Numbered from the stretch's first letter, positions 43,019-51,505 are shown. The stretch is DNA of 54,713 nt from JAAGZL01 sp050297535 (GCA_050297535.1 JBNKSV010000013.1:1-54713), one strand, 5' to 3'. Notes: generated from the sequence alone by a model not told the origin. A program made the numbers and translations.

Positions 43019-43474
43019 TGTGGATAATACACTACCTAATGGTATGCGCAACTAGGTTTTTAACGGCCCGTGAGACTGACATAAGATTTATATCTCCTTG
43101 TAACATATATGAAAAAACCGCTTGACAGAGGATTTGATGGAGTGGGTGGCGTTGGTTGTTATGCACAGTTGCTTTAGGGGGTTGATGCAAATGAGATTTG
43201 CGTCACATTTTTTGCGGAGGTAACGGGTTGCTATTGTGTAACATATTGAATTTACACAAATTAAATGTGTTGTACAAAATTTGGTCAATCCAGGATTTAT
43301 GTACTGCTGGCCCCGTTTTGGGCTCGGCGTGTTTATTTGATCCACAGAGTTATCCACAGATTTTGTGGAAAAAGGGGTTTCTTTCTTTAGGCACAATAGG
43401 TTAGCTGTTACAGATAAGTTTCAGGGTGAAGAGGCGCATAAAAATAGTGCGTCTGCCCTGACATGTTTGGATAA
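43019..43474. other. Cluster of DnaA-box-like sites in the gap before priA
   Basis: The 522-base divergent gap between HNH and priA (42972-43493) has no credible gene. It contains TTATCCACA on the minus strand (43019-43027), TTATGCACA (43159-43167), TTATCCACA (43350-43358) and, on the minus strand, TTTTCCACA (43364-43372); near matches are TGATCCACA (43338-43346) and TTATCCAAA on the minus strand (43466-43474). AT-rich stretches lie at about 43080-43125 and 43230-43300. This may be an origin-like or DnaA-control region. dnaA, dnaN and gidA are not in the window. Confidence 0.55.
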
Positions 43475-43493
43475 ACTCGGGTAGAGTTTGCCC

Positions 43494-45713
43494 ATGACTG
43501 CAGAGCCTATCTTACGGGTGGCGGTGCCAGCACCGCTTCACACCTGTTTCGACTATCTACCGCCGGCGGAAACCGACCCGGACACCCTGATGCCTGGGGT
43601 AAGGGTGTTGGTGCCGTTCGGTAGGGGCGAGCGTTGCGGCGTGTTGTTGGAGGTGGTTGCAGCGTCGCAGTTGGGACGGTCAAAGCTGAAACGCGCCCAC
43701 GGTATTTTGGATGACAGGCCCCTGTTGAACCCTGATGACCTTGAGCTGTTGTTGTGGGCGGCTGATTATTACCAGCATCCGGTAGGTGAGGTAGTTGCGT
43801 CCGCCCTGCCGGTCAGGCTGCGTAAGGGCAATGCTGTTGCAGTGGGGGGAGTCCCTGGATGGAGGCTGTCCGCGGATGGCAAGGTGGCAGATCCTGAAAC
43901 CATAAAACGTGCGCCTAGACAGGTCCAGGTTCTCAGGATGTTGCTGGATTCTCCTGAGGAGGCGCTTTCCCAGACGGATATCTATCTATACGCTGGTGGC
44001 GAGTGCAGGTCGGCCCTGCTTGCCCTCGAGAATAGAGGTTGGCTGGAACGTTGTGCGGTTGGGAATGTGGCTGAGCCAGCCTCGCAATATAGGATTGAAA
44101 CGGCCAAACAGCTAAACCAGGATCAGCAGATCGCGGTCACTGCGGTGCGGAAGCATTTGCAGGAGTTTCAGGCGTTCTTGTTGGACGGGGTCACCGGTAG
44201 CGGTAAGACTGAGGTCTATCTGGCCCTGGTGGAACAGGTGTTGGCCGCGGGTAAACAGGTGTTGCTTCTGGCACCAGAGATCGGCCTCACCCCACAACTG
44301 TTGCAACGCTTCCGCAAGCGTATCGACGCCCCCATCGCCCTGCTGCACTCCGGGTTGTCTGATCTGGAGCGGGAGCAGGCCTGGATGATGGCCGCCAGCG
44401 GCGAGGCCGGGGTCGTGATAGGCACCAGATCGGCGGTGTTTACGCCCATGCCACGCCTGGGGCTGGTCATCGTGGATGAAGAGCACGACCTTTCCTTCAA
44501 ACAACAGGAGGGGTTTAGGTATTCGGCACGGGATATGGCGTTGGTCAGGGCCAGACGCGTGGGATGTCCGGTGCTCCTGGGATCGGCCACGCCATCCCTG
44601 GAGAGTCTGCGAAACGCCCAGACCGGGCGATATCAACACCTGATGTTGCTGGAGCGGGCGGGTGATGCCGTGCCGCCGCGGATGGATATCCTGGATATTC
44701 GCTCGGCGCATCTGGAGGCGGGCATATCGCCGGTGCTGTTTCGCATGGTTGAGGAAGGGTTGGCAGCTGGCAATCAGACACTGCTGTTCTTGAATCGGCG
44801 CGGCTATGCACCCTTGCTTACCTGCTACGATTGCGGCTGGATTGCAGAGTGTCGCAGATGCGATTCCCGGCTCACCTATCACATGGGTAAGGGGCTGCTC
44901 TGGTGTCACCATTGCGGATCGCAGCGGTCCGTGGACAAGGTTTGCCCCGAATGTGGACAGGTGAGGCTGAATCCACTGGGTCAGGGTACGGAGCGGTTGG
45001 AAGAGGTGCTGGCAAAACGCTTTCCCGCCAGCAGTATCCTGCGCATCGACCGGGACTCCACTCGACGCAAGGGGAGCATGCAGCGCTTGCTGGACGAGAT
45101 CCATCAGGGTAGGCATCAAATACTGCTGGGAACCCAGATGCTGGCCAAGGGACACCACTTTCCGGACGTGACCCTTGTGGGTGTCCTGGATGTGGACCAG
45201 GGTTTGTTCGGGGCAGATTTTCGGGCGGCGGAACGCATGGCGCAGCTGATTACCCAGGTGGCTGGCCGGGCCGGACGTGCCGAGAAACCGGGGCGGGTAG
45301 TAGTGCAGACGCGCCACCCGGATCATCCCCTGATCAATACGCTGATTCGGGACGGCTATGGTGCCTTTGCTATTGAAGCCCTGCGCGAGCGGCAGGCTGC
45401 CGCCCTGCCGCCCTTTAGTTATCAGGTGCTGGTTCGGGCCGAGGCGACCAAGAGTGATCTGCCCAAGACATTTCTGGAGCAGGCTATGCAGATGGGTCTG
45501 GCGTTGGCGAACGGTGGCGTCGAATTCTGGGGGCCGGTGGCGGCGCCCATGGAGAGACGGGCGGGACACTACCGTTCCCACCTGTTGTTGCAGTCGCACA
45601 GCCGCAAGCCGCTGCATGATCTACTGTTGGATTGGTTGCCAAAGATTCGCGAACTGCAGGAGGCGCGCCGGGTGCGCTGGTCGCTGGATGTAGATCCGCA
45701 GGAGATGTTGTAG
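43494..45713 (+). CDS. priA: Primosomal protein N' (replication restart helicase PriA)
   Basis: 739 residues from the ATG at 43494. The N-terminal 3'-DNA-binding domain opens ILRVAVPAPLHTCFDYLPP. The helicase has Walker A GVTGSGKTEVY (Lys238), DEEH in VIVDEEHDLSFKQQEG, and C-terminal helicase motifs with GTQMLAKGHHFPDVTLVGVLD and TQVAGRAGRAEKPG. Between them is the zinc region with eight cysteines (CYDCGWIAECRRC, then CHHCG and CPECG). PriA reloads the replisome at stalled forks. A cluster of DnaA-type boxes lies just upstream. Confidence 0.97.
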   Translation: MTAEPILRVAVPAPLHTCFDYLPPAETDPDTLMPGVRVLVPFGRGERCGVLLEVVAASQLGRSKLKRAHGILDDRPLLNPDDLELLLWAADYYQHPVGEVVASALPVRLRKGNAVAVGGVPGWRLSADGKVADPETIKRAPRQVQVLRMLLDSPEEALSQTDIYLYAGGECRSALLALENRGWLERCAVGNVAEPASQYRIETAKQLNQDQQIAVTAVRKHLQEFQAFLLDGVTGSGKTEVYLALVEQVLAAGKQVLLLAPEIGLTPQLLQRFRKRIDAPIALLHSGLSDLEREQAWMMAASGEAGVVIGTRSAVFTPMPRLGLVIVDEEHDLSFKQQEGFRYSARDMALVRARRVGCPVLLGSATPSLESLRNAQTGRYQHLMLLERAGDAVPPRMDILDIRSAHLEAGISPVLFRMVEEGLAAGNQTLLFLNRRGYAPLLTCYDCGWIAECRRCDSRLTYHMGKGLLWCHHCGSQRSVDKVCPECGQVRLNPLGQGTERLEEVLAKRFPASSILRIDRDSTRRKGSMQRLLDEIHQGRHQILLGTQMLAKGHHFPDVTLVGVLDVDQGLFGADFRAAERMAQLITQVAGRAGRAEKPGRVVVQTRHPDHPLINTLIRDGYGAFAIEALRERQAAALPPFSYQVLVRAEATKSDLPKTFLEQAMQMGLALANGGVEFWGPVAAPMERRAGHYRSHLLLQSHSRKPLHDLLLDWLPKIRELQEARRVRWSLDVDPQEML

Positions 45714-45793
45714 CCGTTCAACAAGTGATCCATGCGCTCCCTGCAGTATGGTATCCTTAGCGGCCTCTGTTATACCTGATGATTGAGTAGAGA

Positions 45794-47554
45794 ATGAAAG
45801 AGCAGATACAGCGACTGATATCCAAGGCGCTAGATAAGATTAGCGCCGACGGCGTACTTCCGGAAGAGCAGATCCAAGAACCTGTTGTGGAGAGGGCGCG
45901 CGATGCCCAGCATGGCGATTTCGCATCAAATATTGCGATGGTGCTGGCCAAGGTCGCTCGCAGCAAGCCGCGCGATCTGGCGGAGAAGATAGTCGCGGCC
46001 TTGCCGGAATCGCCAGATGTGTCCCGGGTTGAGATCGCTGGTCCCGGTTTTATCAACTTCTATCTCTCCTCCGATGCCTATTATGCGGTTGTCCCGCAGA
46101 TATTACAGGCAGGGCATGAATATGGCCGCAGCAATATAGGCGCTGGCGAGCGGGTGCAGGTGGAGTTTGTCTCGGCCAATCCCACCGGGCCGCTGCATGT
46201 AGGACATGGCCGGGGTGCCGCCTATGGGTCAGTGGTGGCGGACCTGTTACAAGCGGTCGGGTTTAATGTGCATCGCGAGTATTACGTGAATGATGCCGGT
46301 CGCCAGATGGATATTTTGGGCGCCAGTGTTTGGCTGCGCTACCTGGAGCTGTGCGACGAAGAGATTGCCTTTCCGGCAAATGGCTATAAGGGTGATTACA
46401 TCTGGGATATAGCTGCGACCCTGCATAGGGAAAACGGTGATCAATATCGCCACTCCGCAGAAGAGGTGTTTGCCGGAGTGTCGGCGGATGAACCGCAAGG
46501 TGGCGACAAAGAGGCGCACATAGACGGGTTGATCGCCAATGCCAAACGGTTGTTGGGAGACAACCGTTACCGTTTCGTGTTCGAACTGGGACTGAACACC
46601 ATTCTGGACGACATCAGAGATGACCTGGAGTTGTTCGGGGTCAAATACGACGAATGGTATTCGGAGCGCACCCTGATGGAGAGCGGGGCGGTGAACAAGG
46701 CCATTGAACGTCTGCGGGCGGCGGGACATGTCTATGAAAAGGAAGGGGCGCTCTGGTTCCGTTCCACAGATTTTGGCGATGAGAAGGATCGAGTGGTCGA
46801 AAGAGATAACGGACAGACCACCTATTTCGCATCGGATATCGCTTATCACATGGACAAGCTGGAGCGCGGATTCGACAAGGTTATCGACGTCTGGGGTGCA
46901 GATCACCACGGCTATGTGCCGCGGGTGAAGGCTGCTCTGGAGGCCATGGATTCTGATCCCTCCAGGCTGGATGTATTGCTGGTGCAGTTTGCTAATCTGT
47001 ATCGCGGGGGTGAGAAGGTGCAGATGTCCACCCGTTCCGGTTCCTTTGTGACCCTGCGGGAGTTGCGCAAAGAGGTGGGTGCGGACGCGGCCCGTTTTTT
47101 CTATGTCATGCGTAAGTGTGAGCAGCACTTGGACTTTGACCTGGATCTGGCAAAGTCCCAGTCCAGCGATAACCCTGTCTACTATGTTCAGTATGCCCAT
47201 GCGCGGGTCTGCAGTGTGTTGCGACAGGCGGCCGAAAAGAGCATCTCAGTGGAGATAAGCGAAGGAGCTGGTAATCTGGATAGGCTTACCGAGAAGCATG
47301 AGCTACAGATTCTCAAGACCCTGTCTCGCTATCCTGAGGTGGTGGAGTCGGCGGCAATAAATAAAGAACCGCATCAGTTGGCCCAGTATCTGCGCGATCT
47401 TGCCAACGATTTTCACACCTACTACAACGCGCATCAGTTTCTGGTGAATGACGCGGCCTTGCGTGACGCCAGGATAAAGTTGGTCCTGGCCGTGCGGCAG
47501 ACACTTAAAAACGGTTTGAACTTGCTCGGAGTGAGCGCACCTGAGAGTATGTAG
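45794..47554 (+). CDS. argS: Arginyl-tRNA synthetase
   Basis: A 586-residue class I synthetase. The N-terminal domain recognises tRNA; the active site has FVSANPTGPLHVGHGRG (HIGH-type motif H135-V-G-H138) and a KMSKS-like QMSTRSG, as is usual for ArgRS. The C-terminal anticodon-binding helical domain ends in LNLLGVSAPESM. It charges tRNA-Arg. The SPOR gene follows two bases after its stop. Confidence 0.98.
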   Translation: MKEQIQRLISKALDKISADGVLPEEQIQEPVVERARDAQHGDFASNIAMVLAKVARSKPRDLAEKIVAALPESPDVSRVEIAGPGFINFYLSSDAYYAVVPQILQAGHEYGRSNIGAGERVQVEFVSANPTGPLHVGHGRGAAYGSVVADLLQAVGFNVHREYYVNDAGRQMDILGASVWLRYLELCDEEIAFPANGYKGDYIWDIAATLHRENGDQYRHSAEEVFAGVSADEPQGGDKEAHIDGLIANAKRLLGDNRYRFVFELGLNTILDDIRDDLELFGVKYDEWYSERTLMESGAVNKAIERLRAAGHVYEKEGALWFRSTDFGDEKDRVVERDNGQTTYFASDIAYHMDKLERGFDKVIDVWGADHHGYVPRVKAALEAMDSDPSRLDVLLVQFANLYRGGEKVQMSTRSGSFVTLRELRKEVGADAARFFYVMRKCEQHLDFDLDLAKSQSSDNPVYYVQYAHARVCSVLRQAAEKSISVEISEGAGNLDRLTEKHELQILKTLSRYPEVVESAAINKEPHQLAQYLRDLANDFHTYYNAHQFLVNDAALRDARIKLVLAVRQTLKNGLNLLGVSAPESM

Positions 47555-47556
47555 CA

Positions 47557-48177
47557 ATGGCATCTAGAGACTATAAAAGCAGGGCGCATCCGCCGAGAAA
47601 CAAACAACAGCAGCAGCGACCAGGCTGGGTATGGTTTATCGCTGGCCTGTTTGTTGGGGTGTTTATTTCGGGTTTGGTATGGCTAAAGGCGTCCCCGTCC
47701 GGCCAACTGTTTCCAAGGCGGGCTGCAATGCCCAAACAGGAAAGCGCTCCGGTGGCTGCGGAAAAGAAGGAAGAGGAGCAGCCGAATACGCCTAAACCCA
47801 GGTTTGATTTCTATACCATCCTGCCAGAGATGGAGGTGGTCGTACCCGACCCGATAGAGGAGGCCGATAGCAGGACTACGGCCACCGTGGCGGCGGAGGC
47901 TACGGAGCCTGTGGCTAGGCATTCAAAGTCTACTGATAGCGCTTCGGGTTACATGTTGCAGATGGGGTCATTTCGTAACTATGCGGATGCGGATCGCATG
48001 AAAGCCAGTCTGGCGTTGGTTGGGATTCAGGCCGAGATTCAGAAGGTGAGTATCCGTGGTGGTGACATCTATTACAGGGTGCGCAGTGGCCCCTATGACA
48101 AGGCTCAGGTCAACAGTCTGCGCGCCAAGCTAAAAGAGAAAAATATCAGCAGTCTGGTGGTTATGTATAAGAAATAG
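47557..48177 (+). CDS. SPOR domain-containing protein (FtsN-like)
   Basis: 206 residues: a short basic cytoplasmic tail, one membrane helix (about residues 27-47), a periplasmic Pro/Glu-rich linker, and a C-terminal SPOR domain (about 128-205) starting GYMLQMGSFRNYADADRMKASL. SPOR domains bind denuded peptidoglycan at the septum. The plan matches FtsN, the activator of septal synthesis, and argS-ftsN neighbourhoods are known. I leave the symbol blank because FtsN is defined by more than the SPOR domain. Confidence 0.88.
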   Translation: MASRDYKSRAHPPRNKQQQQRPGWVWFIAGLFVGVFISGLVWLKASPSGQLFPRRAAMPKQESAPVAAEKKEEEQPNTPKPRFDFYTILPEMEVVVPDPIEEADSRTTATVAAEATEPVARHSKSTDSASGYMLQMGSFRNYADADRMKASLALVGIQAEIQKVSIRGGDIYYRVRSGPYDKAQVNSLRAKLKEKNISSLVVMYKK

Positions 48178-48200
48178 CCTCAGGATCTGAGGCTATTTGT
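48173..48200. terminator. Bidirectional terminator between convergent genes
   Basis: AATAGCCTCA/TGAGGCTATT (48173-48182 with 48188-48197) forms a 10-bp stem with a 5-base loop, flanked by A and T runs, just after the SPOR stop and before the convergent zinc-ribbon gene. Confidence 0.75.
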
Positions 48201-48208
48201 ATTTCCGC

Positions 48209-49081
48209 TTAAGGTTTTTTTATCTGCATTCGGTATATCTTCCAGTCTCCATCTTCCTTGGCCATTATAAATTCGACCAAGGCGGCCTTTTGGTTGTTCC
48301 AGAGCAGATAGCCTGTGATGAGTCCCTCTTCTCCATTCATGTTTGCTGTGTCAGAGCTGAATTCTGTGTATTCGGTCAGCGCCGGGTAGGCCTCGACAAA
48401 TTTCTGAAATGCCGGGAGTGGCGTGCTGGCGCGAAACTCGTCAGAGGTGTATCCGTAGGCCGCATCAATGTTTTTGTTACGCAAGGCCTCCAGGTATTTG
48501 CTAACCGGTTCCACTAGGATGGATGTTAGCTGTACACCCTGAATCTTCCAATCATCGTCGTTTTTGATCATATTGAATTCAATGCGGAAATATTTATCTC
48601 CATCAAACAGGAGATATCCGGTGACCTGCCCTTGATTGCCATCGAAGCCGCGTTGCTCCATGCTGAATGATTTGTGTTTGCTCAGGATGGGGTAGGCTGC
48701 GACAAATTTCTCGTATGCGGGCATGGGGGTGTTTGCACGAAAATCCTTTGAGGTATACGTGTAGGCTAATTCAACATTTCCTTCGCGCAGCGCCTTGAGG
48801 TGGGCCTCTACCGGCTCCATCAGTCCAGAGGTGGTGATGGTCGCAAGTGCTATTACTCCTACAATGAAAAGGAAGGCCCATGTTACGACCTTCTTCCAGG
48901 TTGGTTTTACCGCCGGTTTGGCCGGGGCAGACGCCTGTTCTACAGGAGCGGTACCTTGGTCATTGCTTGGTTGCGAAGGCGTTTCCTGCTTTCCCGCAGT
49001 TATATCATCAACCTTGTTTCCACAGTTGGCACAAAATCTTGCATTGTCTGATAATTCGGCTCCACATTTTGGACAGAACAT
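48209..49081 (-). CDS. Zinc-ribbon membrane protein with tandem duplicated C-terminal domain
   Basis: 290 residues. An N-terminal zinc ribbon (CPKCGAELSDNARFCANCGNK), a Pro/Ala-rich linker, one membrane helix (about 68-88), then two repeats of about 100 residues. Repeat one begins LMEPVEAHLKALREGNVELAY and repeat two LVEPVSKYLEALRNKNIDAAY; each contains a YTSxxFRAxTPxPA stretch, a GxVTGYLL-like strand and a DDDWKI or DGDWKI end. The repeats resemble small NTF2/DUF4864-like folds. Function is unknown. The tandem copy suggests an internal duplication. Confidence 0.8.
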   Translation of the reverse strand: MFCPKCGAELSDNARFCANCGNKVDDITAGKQETPSQPSNDQGTAPVEQASAPAKPAVKPTWKKVVTWAFLFIVGVIALATITTSGLMEPVEAHLKALREGNVELAYTYTSKDFRANTPMPAYEKFVAAYPILSKHKSFSMEQRGFDGNQGQVTGYLLFDGDKYFRIEFNMIKNDDDWKIQGVQLTSILVEPVSKYLEALRNKNIDAAYGYTSDEFRASTPLPAFQKFVEAYPALTEYTEFSSDTANMNGEEGLITGYLLWNNQKAALVEFIMAKEDGDWKIYRMQIKKP

Positions 49082-49260
49082 ACGGATTACCTCATCTGGC
49101 AGTGTACTGGTAACTTTTCACTAAATGATACAATATACTAGTTTGATGTGCGGTTGTCTTGAGCTTTATATACTAACGTTTAACAAGTACAAATATGGGG
49201 ATACCGCGCAGAAGGTGTCCAGATTAATTTGAACGGGGTTTGGGTGATCGGGGGGGGATA

Positions 49261-49698
49261 ATGAATAAGATACTGGAAATACTCTCTAAATTTGGAATCC
49301 TGAGGTATGGCGGTACTGCGGGCGTCTATAAAGACGAAGCGATGCCGACCGAGTATGAGTACATGAAACGGTCTTGGAAGAAGGGGGATGTGGCAGAAAA
49401 AGATGGAAGTAATCCCTCATCAGGTGTTCAGAAAGAGAAGAAGGATACCGTGGGCAATATGGATACCCCTCTATGGATGGTAATAGCATCCTGGGTCTTG
49501 GGAGTTCTGTTTTGGGTTATTGCGCTTAGCGCCTTTGTAGGAGGCGACAATCTAATTGGGTTTTGGATGGCGCTGGCAGGCCTGGTTACGGCCCACCACA
49601 CCAATAAGCTTCTGGCACTGGTAGGGGTAGATCTCTCGCTAAAGTGGAGAGCTATAGTAGTTGCGGTTTGTCTTGTTGTTCTAGTAGTTACTATATAG
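49261..49698 (+). CDS. Hypothetical membrane protein
   Basis: 145 residues from the ATG at 49261, which follows a long G run (ribosome site); a GTG seven codons upstream is less likely. The N-terminal half is hydrophilic; the C-terminal half has three hydrophobic segments (MVIASWVLGVLFWVIALSAFV, LIGFWMALAGLVTAHH, and IVVAVCLVVLVVTI). No known domain. It lies next to a small secreted-type gene. Confidence 0.7.
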   Translation: MNKILEILSKFGILRYGGTAGVYKDEAMPTEYEYMKRSWKKGDVAEKDGSNPSSGVQKEKKDTVGNMDTPLWMVIASWVLGVLFWVIALSAFVGGDNLIGFWMALAGLVTAHHTNKLLALVGVDLSLKWRAIVVAVCLVVLVVTI

Positions 49699-49738
49699 TG
49701 GTTACCATTAATCTTGATCAGTAAAGGTGGAATTGCAA

Positions 49739-50035
49739 ATGAAGAATAAACAAAACGATATGGTTGGCGTGTTTGCTCGTCACCTACTTATAGCCATATG
49801 TCTGTTTGTTAGTTGCGGTGTCTGCGCAAATGATTTTGTAGTAAAGAGTGTTGCGGCAAAGGATGTATTACAGTTGGCACAGGCCGGGTCGTGTGCAGAG
49901 GGTTGCGAGGCCGCAAAGAAGAGATGTATGGCTCAGTACACAAGAACAAATATGGATGGGGTTAAGCTTGTGACTCCGGAGGGCGCTAAAACCTGTTGGG
50001 CGGCCTACCGTGCTTGCAAGTCAAACTGTAAGTAG
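49739..50035 (+). CDS. Small cysteine-rich exported protein
   Basis: 98 residues from the ATG at 49739, which follows AAAGGTGG. A signal peptide (hydrophobic stretch to about VCAND) precedes a small mature domain. The mature part has six cysteines in paired CxxxC and CxxxxxC spacings (SCAEGCEAAKKRC and KTCWAAYRACKSNC), suggesting a disulfide-linked two-helix hairpin. I do not recognise it. It lies 41 bases after the preceding membrane-protein gene. Confidence 0.65.
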   Translation: MKNKQNDMVGVFARHLLIAICLFVSCGVCANDFVVKSVAAKDVLQLAQAGSCAEGCEAAKKRCMAQYTRTNMDGVKLVTPEGAKTCWAAYRACKSNCK

Positions 50036-50131
50036 TTTGCCGCATTATCAGAATTGAAAGTTAAAGATAGAAGCTGTCTATGCTGAGGGTGACAGACCCT
50101 GTTTTTATTGTAAGTAGCTGCTTATTAATTT

Positions 50132-50204
50132 GCCGTACCTGCGGCAGGATGGGGGTCCACTAACTAGTTGATAATGGTTGGACCCCCGCCTGCGCGGGTA
50201 TGGC
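50132..50204. repeat. Imperfect palindromic repeat (small MITE-like element)
   Basis: Left arm 50132-50159 and right arm 50179-50204 pair as GCC(G/A)TACC...GGGGGTCCA with its complement TGGACCCCC...GGTATGGC. The centre is about 19 bases and AT-rich. CGCGCAGGCGGG-type arms occur in many proteobacterial repeats. It sits between two small plus-strand genes and could act as an RNA hairpin. Confidence 0.45.
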
Positions 50205-50269
50205 GTGTGGGTGGAGTAGCAACAATATAAGTAATAGCCATTTATCCCATAACGATTAAAATTGTTGCT

Positions 50270-50497
50270 ATGGCCTCAAAGATTCGCTTCCATCTTAATA
50301 TCTCCCAGGAAGAGTATTTGCGCAATTATCGCGGTAGCGCCCATTCCGTATTGGTCCAGGCGGATGATGGGCGTACCGTGCGTTTCCCCGCGGTCAATCT
50401 GCGGCAATTCGTAACCACAGAAGGGGTTCGTGGCAGATTCGAGATGTCGCTGGATGAGAATAATAGCTTGATAGGCATTCGTAGATTGGTTGATTAA
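50270..50497 (+). CDS. DUF2835 family protein
   Basis: A 75-residue soluble protein matching DUF2835: FHLNISQEEYLRNYRGSAHSV, FPAVNLRQFVTTEGVRGRF, then IGIRRLV at the C-terminus. The family is small and conserved in Gammaproteobacteria with unknown function. It has its own terminator nine bases after the stop, so it is probably monocistronic. Confidence 0.9.
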   Translation: MASKIRFHLNISQEEYLRNYRGSAHSVLVQADDGRTVRFPAVNLRQFVTTEGVRGRFEMSLDENNSLIGIRRLVD

Positions 50498-50505
50498 GAC
50501 AATAA

Positions 50506-50530
50506 AAAAGGAGGCTTGCGCCTCCTTTTA
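50506..50530 (+). terminator. Rho-independent terminator of the DUF2835 gene
   Basis: A 10-bp stem AAAAGGAGGC/GCCTCCTTTT (50506-50515 with 50520-50529) with TTGC loop. It may also serve the convergent PEP-CTERM gene. Confidence 0.88.
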
Positions 50531-50549
50531 GTACTCATGGACTCAGCTG

Positions 50550-51065
50550 TTAAGCTACGCTACGCCTTCTGCCGAAACCAATGAACCCAACCAGGGCCGA
50601 ACCAAATAGCCAGAAAGCTGCTGGAATCGGTACGGCAGTTGCGAACATAGTTATGGAGTAGTCTGTCTCCAGATTTCTGCCACTGGGATCCAAAACGGTT
50701 CCGGTAACGCTCAAGGTGTATGGGCTGCCGGCAGACAGGAGCGTGGTCAGGAACGGAGAAACGGCAAGCTCAGCGCCGGAAGCATCCGTTATGTTCCAGA
50801 TATCGACTACGCTTCCACCAGTGCTCCAGGTGAAAGTCAGATTTGCGAACGTGTTCGCGCCGGTAGTGTAGTTTATGTAGGCTTCTGCAATCAGATCTTC
50901 TATTAGGGTGAATTCATACACATCGCTGAGAGCGGCGCCATTCCCTGTAAGAGTATTATCATCTTGGAACATGCCGCCATCTGTTAACGCAGTTGCTGCG
51001 CCCGCTGTAGAAACAGTTAATCCAGTCAATAATATTGCTGTCGCGACCCACTTTAGAATCTTCAT
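50550..51065 (-). CDS. VPLPA/PEP-CTERM sorting-domain exported protein
   Basis: 171 residues. A signal peptide (to about STAGAAT) is followed by a beta-rich, Thr/Asn-rich, cysteine-free mature domain. The C-terminal tail VPIPAAFWLFGSALVGFIGFGRRR is a short motif, one membrane helix and an arginine cluster, the layout of PEP-CTERM sorting signals in their VPLPA variant. Exosortase (EpsH) processes such proteins, which usually accompany exopolysaccharide or biofilm loci. No exosortase is in this window, so one should exist elsewhere in the genome. The GGGGATC ribosome site precedes the ATG. Confidence 0.85.
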   Translation of the reverse strand: MKILKWVATAILLTGLTVSTAGAATALTDGGMFQDDNTLTGNGAALSDVYEFTLIEDLIAEAYINYTTGANTFANLTFTWSTGGSVVDIWNITDASGAELAVSPFLTTLLSAGSPYTLSVTGTVLDPSGRNLETDYSITMFATAVPIPAAFWLFGSALVGFIGFGRRRSVA

Positions 51066-51505
51066 TTGTATGATCCCCGAAAAATATGATCACCTGCTCC
51101 TGCAGGCACTTAACACTGGTGGTACAACACTACACTAAGATTGGTGCATTTACTGAAATGATACCACCTGAGTGTGGAATTTGATCACAATAGCGCTGTT
51201 TTTGCAAGGAAATTATCTCCTGGGCAGCGCCATTTCGGAACTTTGCAGAACGTCAAAAACGGCTGCGTTTGTCAAGCGTATACAGCACGCTTAAATTGTA
51301 TCTATAAACGCAAACATCTGGCCATTGCCGACTTGGGTGTTTCTATGCTTCAAGTTCCAGCGATGTGCATATCCTACATTATGTTTATTACATTTTTATT
51401 GAGGGTATATGATTAAATCCACGCAAAGTGCTGTGGGACCAATATCGCCTGGATGTGTTAAATCCAGGTGCCAAAATGGAGCTATACAGGTTGTTATAAG
51501 CCATT
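51066..51505. other. Intergenic stretch without a recognisable gene
   Basis: 440 bases between the divergently read PEP-CTERM gene and the end of feoC. A short plus-strand frame (51174-51416) has no ribosome site and no recognisable domain. A CCTGC-TC-CTGCAGG palindrome-like stretch at about 51093-51106 is the only local structure. It must hold the PEP-CTERM gene promoter. Confidence 0.5.

Noticed and set aside
42961..43493. Considered an outright oriC call for the gap before priA
   Set aside because: No dnaA, dnaN or gidA nearby and no skew data available, so only a DnaA-box cluster is claimed.
44112..45617. A 501-codon open frame on the minus strand inside priA
   Set aside because: It is fully antisense to the motif-complete PriA gene, has no recognisable domain, and is rich in His/Gln/Arg as expected for a complementary frame of GC-rich coding sequence.
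46247..47200. A 317-codon open frame antisense to argS
   Set aside because: Complementary shadow of argS; no domain or ribosome site.
51174..51416. An 80-codon plus-strand frame in the feoC/PEP-CTERM gap
   Set aside because: No ribosome site, no domain, and unusual composition; kept as noncoding.
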